From: Bacteroidota bacterium
GTDB lineage: Bacteria; Bacteroidota; Bacteroidia; Bacteroidales; CAIXZF01
Assembly (NCBI GenBank): GCA_022709385.1
Contig: JAKLIX010000001.1
Coordinates: 186,001 to 250,000 of the forward strand
Reading direction: 5' to 3'
DNA: 64,000 nucleotides
Under the pieces are notes generated by a model. It saw only the letters and a list, made by a program, of their open reading frames with translations, did not search any database and had not been told where the DNA came from. Below are positions 61,466 through 64,000 of the stretch, one piece after another (positions within the stretch are counted from its first letter, which is position 1; each line of letters begins with the position of its first letter). The position numbers and the translations under genes were made by a program.

Positions 61466-61795
61466 ATGGAAACAACAACAACAAAATCCGCAAAAAAGAA
61501 TGGCAAAACCAGAATCGACTCCAAAGGAAAAACCCGTAAGGTGATCAGCACCCCGGCTGAGCCAAAGAAAGAAGAAATGCACGTTTTCCTGAACGGTCCC
61601 TTCAGCGACGGCGGAGCTTCCACACACGATGGAGATGAGCGCCCCTTCTGGACAATTTGCTTATCCACCGACCTGGATGCAGAACCCAAGTACGCTTACC
61701 GGGTATGGAACTTCGAAAAGGCAGTTTCACTGGCCGAAAAGATAGCCAAAGACCAGAACGCAGATTTGATCTCCTCTGCAACTTCTGCAAACTGA
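61466..61795 (+). CDS. Island protein of unknown function, 109 aa
   Basis: A 109-residue protein with a Thr/Lys-rich disordered start (METTTTKSAKKNGKTRIDSKGKTRK) and a small folded part (MHVFLNGPFSDGGASTHDGDERPFWTICLSTDLDAEPKYAYRVWNFEKAVSLAEKIAKDQNADLI). No family recognised. A repeated leader precedes it and a strong terminator follows, so it is an independent transcription unit of the same class as the RadC-like gene downstream. Confidence 0.7.
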   Translation: METTTTKSAKKNGKTRIDSKGKTRKVISTPAEPKKEEMHVFLNGPFSDGGASTHDGDERPFWTICLSTDLDAEPKYAYRVWNFEKAVSLAEKIAKDQNADLISSATSAN

Positions 61796-61814
61796 GAATC
61801 CCAATCTTCAAAGG

Positions 61815-61837
61815 AAGCCCCCACCGGGGCTTTTTTT
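61815..61837 (+). terminator. Rho-independent terminator of the 109-aa gene
   Basis: AAGCCCC and GGGGCTT pair over 7 bp with a CACC loop, ending in seven T (61831-61837), 20 nt after the stop. Confidence 0.85.
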
Positions 61838-61998
61838 GTGCCGTTAAAATTGTAAGTGGTGGATTTGCACGGTTCATCAGGATATACGTTGACCGACCCC
61901 CATAGTGAGTGATGCATCCCAGCAGGCATTTCCAGCTTTTATCTTGATTACGGCTTTCTGGCAGAAGTTCGCCCGGGTCCTGGGGTTTTGAGGTTGCA

Positions 61999-62175
61999 TG
62001 ATCTTTTTTCGCAAAGTAACCTTTCATTCATTTAATCGCCTGTCAAGGGTGGACCTTACAGGTTTATTCATTTCACCTGGTCAGATGAACGTGACCTAAA
62101 CCCTTGACATTCTGATTCCTTTCGGTTTGAGGACAAGCAAAAAAAATCATGTTAAACCTCAAAACCCTAAACACC
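61999..62175 (+). promoter_or_regulatory. Structured leader, copy B (before radC-like)
   Basis: Starts TGATCTTTTTTCGCAAAGTAACC. A perfect 10-bp stem TGTCAAGGGT (62041-62050) / ACCCTTGACA (62100-62109) encloses 49 nt with an inner TTCAT/ATGAA pairing. GATTCCTTTCGGTTT and an A run follow, before the coding start. Confidence 0.7.
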
Positions 62176-62637
62176 ATGAACTCAATCGACCTCTTCCACC
62201 AGAACTTAGCTGAAATCAAGGTCTCCTACAGCCACAAAATCAGGCCTTCGGAAATGAAGAAAATTTCCTGCTCCAGGGATGCTTACGATGCACTCACTAC
62301 CATTTGGGATGGACAACTCGATCATATCGAATACTTCTATATCATCCTGATGAACCGTGCCAACAAAATCCTGGGATATTATCAGCTGTCCAAGGGAGGC
62401 CAAAGCGGAACCGTTGCTGATCCAAAATGCGTTTTCCAGGTCGCCCTAAAATGTTCTGCTAACTCGATAATCCTGGCTCACAACCATCCTAGCGGAAACC
62501 TTAAGCCCTCCGAGGCTGACATCCAACTCACCCGCAAGATGAAAGAAGCTGGCGCCTTTCTGGAACTGCCGGTGCTGGATCACATCATCCTCTCCTCTGA
62601 ATCCTACTTCAGCTTTGCCGACGAAGGAATCCTTTAG
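62176..62637 (+). CDS. RadC-like JAB-domain protein
   Basis: A 153-residue protein from ATG 62176. It carries the JAMM/MPN+ metal site HNHPSGNLKPSEAD (H-x-H-P-S-G-x5-S-x2-D), with GYYQLSKGGQSGTVADPKCVFQVALKCSANSIILA before it, as in RadC. RadC-like genes are frequent in mobile elements of Bacteroidota beside anti-restriction genes; enzymatic activity and DNA repair role are uncertain. The ATG at 62149 lies inside the repeated leader and is not conserved in leader copy A, so 62176 is preferred. Confidence 0.88.
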   Translation: MNSIDLFHQNLAEIKVSYSHKIRPSEMKKISCSRDAYDALTTIWDGQLDHIEYFYIILMNRANKILGYYQLSKGGQSGTVADPKCVFQVALKCSANSIILAHNHPSGNLKPSEADIQLTRKMKEAGAFLELPVLDHIILSSESYFSFADEGIL

Positions 62638-62656
62638 GGGACTCCTTCTAAATCTG

Positions 62657-62683
62657 AGCCGGGCGAAAGTCAGGCTTTTTTTA
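62657..62683 (+). terminator. Terminator of the RadC-like gene
   Basis: AGCC / GGCT with an inner GGC-GAAA-GTC tetraloop hairpin, then a T run (62676-62682), 20 nt after the stop. Confidence 0.75.
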
Positions 62684-62749
62684 TTTTCTGGGAAAACTGA
62701 TCGTTCAATTAGTTTACCTTTATTCGCAATTGACACTAAATTAACATTT

Positions 62750-63373
62750 ATGGATTGGCTTGAATATTTTAAATTGATCGGCATCACCTCATTGCCCAAT
62801 GTCATTTTACTTTCAGCTATTCTTTTTATCGGAAAGGGAGTAATTGAAAAGTATTTTGCCTCATCACTCGAAAAGTATAAAACAGATCTTGCCTTAATTG
62901 CAAATAAAAATGCCACCGTTTTTGAAAGAATACATGAAAGAAAAATAAATGCGATAACGGACGTACATGGTAAACTGAATATTCTTTACAAAAGCTTAGC
63001 TATTTACACCTCACAGCTTAAATTCGTTCCGACTGGGAAATCTTCCGATGAGTTTCAAACGGAATTGGGTACTGAGTTTTTCAATAAATATAATGAATTT
63101 GTAGATTCATATTTAGTCAACAAGTTGTATTTAAGCGATTTAAGCTGTGAAACAATTGAGAATATATTGAAAGAGTTTAGGGTGGCAAGTCATGACTATA
63201 GTACAATCAGTTTTTTTAAAAATGCCGGGGTCAATGGCGGTGAAATAATGGTTCAAGCTTTTAAGGATAGTATAAATGCCTCAAAAAGGGTTGAAAATGA
63301 ATTTCCTGTGGTTTTAAATGATCTAAAGCATAGCTTTTCCGAAGAAATTCAAAAGTTCGAAATAAATAGGTAG
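62750..63373 (+). CDS. Single-pass membrane protein, unknown function, AT-rich
   Basis: From ATG 62750 the product has 207 residues. There is one membrane helix near the N terminus (about 9-28, SLPNVILLSAILFIGKGVI) and then a charged helical cytoplasmic domain (FERIHERKINAITDVHGKLNILYKSLAIY). It has no signal peptide, catalytic motif or known family. The coding sequence is clearly more AT-rich than radC and the flanking leaders, which suggests a separate origin. It lacks the structured leader that its neighbours have. Upstream in-frame codons overlap radC's terminator. Confidence 0.65.
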   Translation: MDWLEYFKLIGITSLPNVILLSAILFIGKGVIEKYFASSLEKYKTDLALIANKNATVFERIHERKINAITDVHGKLNILYKSLAIYTSQLKFVPTGKSSDEFQTELGTEFFNKYNEFVDSYLVNKLYLSDLSCETIENILKEFRVASHDYSTISFFKNAGVNGGEIMVQAFKDSINASKRVENEFPVVLNDLKHSFSEEIQKFEINR

Positions 63374-63449
63374 CTGAATCTTTTCCGATTCTTTTGCCAT
63401 ATGTTCATAATTCTACTTCCATTTCAGTTTTCTTGGTTCTTCGGTAATA

Positions 63450-63624
63450 TGATTTTTCTTGCAAAGTAACCTCCAGTCATTTTACCGGCAGTCAAGGGCA
63501 GGCCTTTCAGGTTTGTTCATCCCGCTACGTAGTAACGGGAATGACATAAACCCCTGACTGCCTGATTCCTTTCGGTTTTGAGTTAAGCAAAAAAATCATG
63601 TTTAACTCTCAAAACCAAAACACT
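63450..63624 (+). promoter_or_regulatory. Structured leader, copy C (before the last gene)
   Basis: Shares GCAAAGTAACCT (63461-63472) with copy B. Its stem is GGCAGTCAAGGG (63487-63498) with CCCCTGACTGCC (63551-63562), one mismatch, around 52 nt with an inner CCCG/CGGG hairpin. TGATTCCTTTCGGTTTTGAG and AAAAAATCATG follow, as in copy B. Confidence 0.7.
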
Positions 63625-64000
63625 ATGAAAAATGTAAGCCTTCCGGAATTCATGTCCATGCACATCGAAAACCGTGACCACAAGTCAACCTATGTTCAAA
63701 CTGCCCAGGAGCTGGCAGAGCAGGTTTCTCAGTTTCTACCCGCCGAGGTTACCGTCCAGGTATCTGAACAAGACGGCAAGCTTTACTTCGAACATGCATA
63801 TACCCGCATTATCCATCCGGAGTTGGAACTGAACATCTCCTACAGCACGTACAACAAGAAGTACTCTATCTGGTGCCGTTCCATCGATCGCCTTAAGAAC
63901 GTGACCCACTACACCCGCAGGAAGGTAACAGAGAAGCTTCCGGCGCCCAACAACATCGGCGTTCTCAACCTCAGGAAGCTCCAGGCCTGGATTCAATACT
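63625..64000 (+). CDS. Island protein of unknown function, 3' end beyond window
   Basis: An open frame of 125 codons runs off the right end: MKNVSLPEFMSMHIENRDHKS..., LAEQVSQFLPAEVTVQVSEQDGKLYFEHAY, SIWCRSIDRLKNVTHYTRRKVTEKLPAPNNIGVLNLRKLQAWIQY. An ATG at 63598 is in frame but sits in the leader, where copy A has no ATG. No family recognised; cytoplasmic, no membrane segment in the visible part. Confidence 0.65.
   Translation, partial: MKNVSLPEFMSMHIENRDHKSTYVQTAQELAEQVSQFLPAEVTVQVSEQDGKLYFEHAYTRIIHPELELNISYSTYNKKYSIWCRSIDRLKNVTHYTRRKVTEKLPAPNNIGVLNLRKLQAWIQY

Noticed and set aside
61602..62027. A 141-codon minus-strand frame over the 109-aa gene and the leader
   Set aside because: It runs through a strong terminator and a conserved leader and is antisense to a supported gene.

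Overview
The window comes from a member of the Bacteroidota, probably an anaerobic or facultative Bacteroidales-like lineage. Several things point there: promoter elements of the TTTG / TAnnTTTG type, few Shine-Dalgarno sequences, secreted proteins ending in type IX secretion (T9SS) C-terminal domains, families typical of the phylum (DUF5723, RluB with a long basic tail, short NuoG), and a mixed-composition chromosome with one AT-richer island at the right end. The species assignment is inference; no rRNA is present.

Layout. 1-5.4 kb: the end of a dockerin-like surface protein, rpsT with tRNA-Glu, an aromatic amino acid decarboxylase, a YdeI-type protein and a T9SS cargo protein. 5.6-14.2 kb: an arsenic region. 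An ArsR-controlled operon (thioredoxin-like protein, ArsR, two ArsF-like CxxC proteins, ArsG-like permease, YraQ/ArsP-type permease) runs into a porin, a rhodanese without its catalytic cysteine, a lipoprotein and an outer-membrane barrel. A second unit follows with arsC and acr3. 14.1-19.8 kb: a PepSY-type membrane protein, ppnP, a lipoprotein, a DUF5723 barrel and archaemetzincin. 19.9-27.7 kb (minus strand): a redox-signalling cluster. It holds a PstS-like/GcvH-like fusion, HybA- and HybB-type electron carriers, a second membrane-anchored GcvH-like protein, a histidine kinase with periplasmic heme-type CxxCH motifs, and a sigma-54 NtrC-type regulator. Its promoter region carries four copies of a 17-bp palindrome. 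28-36 kb: rluB, a YraN-type protein, LD-carboxypeptidase, RNase R and a large lamin-tail-domain surface protein.

36-48.7 kb is a complete 14-gene respiratory complex I operon, nuoABCDEFGHIJKLMN, tightly packed, with the short NuoG that lacks the molybdopterin-type domain. 48.7-56 kb holds a secreted M28 peptidase with T9SS tail, a DUF433/DUF5615 toxin-antitoxin-like pair, a YfcC-type carrier, RdgB and a FecR-like/CHASE2 membrane pair.

From about 56.1 kb to the end the sequence is a mobile or integrative island. It begins with tandem octamers, a palindrome and tRNA-like fragments. Divergent regulators (XRE repressor versus small HTH protein), a Toprim/VapE-like primase-helicase and small accessory genes follow. 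The last three named accessory units (a 109-aa protein, a RadC-like JAB protein and a gene running off the end) each have the same roughly 150-nt leader. The pairing arms of this leader change in a compensating way between copies, which suggests a conserved structured RNA or DNA element. No integrase, transposase, CRISPR array or rRNA was seen.
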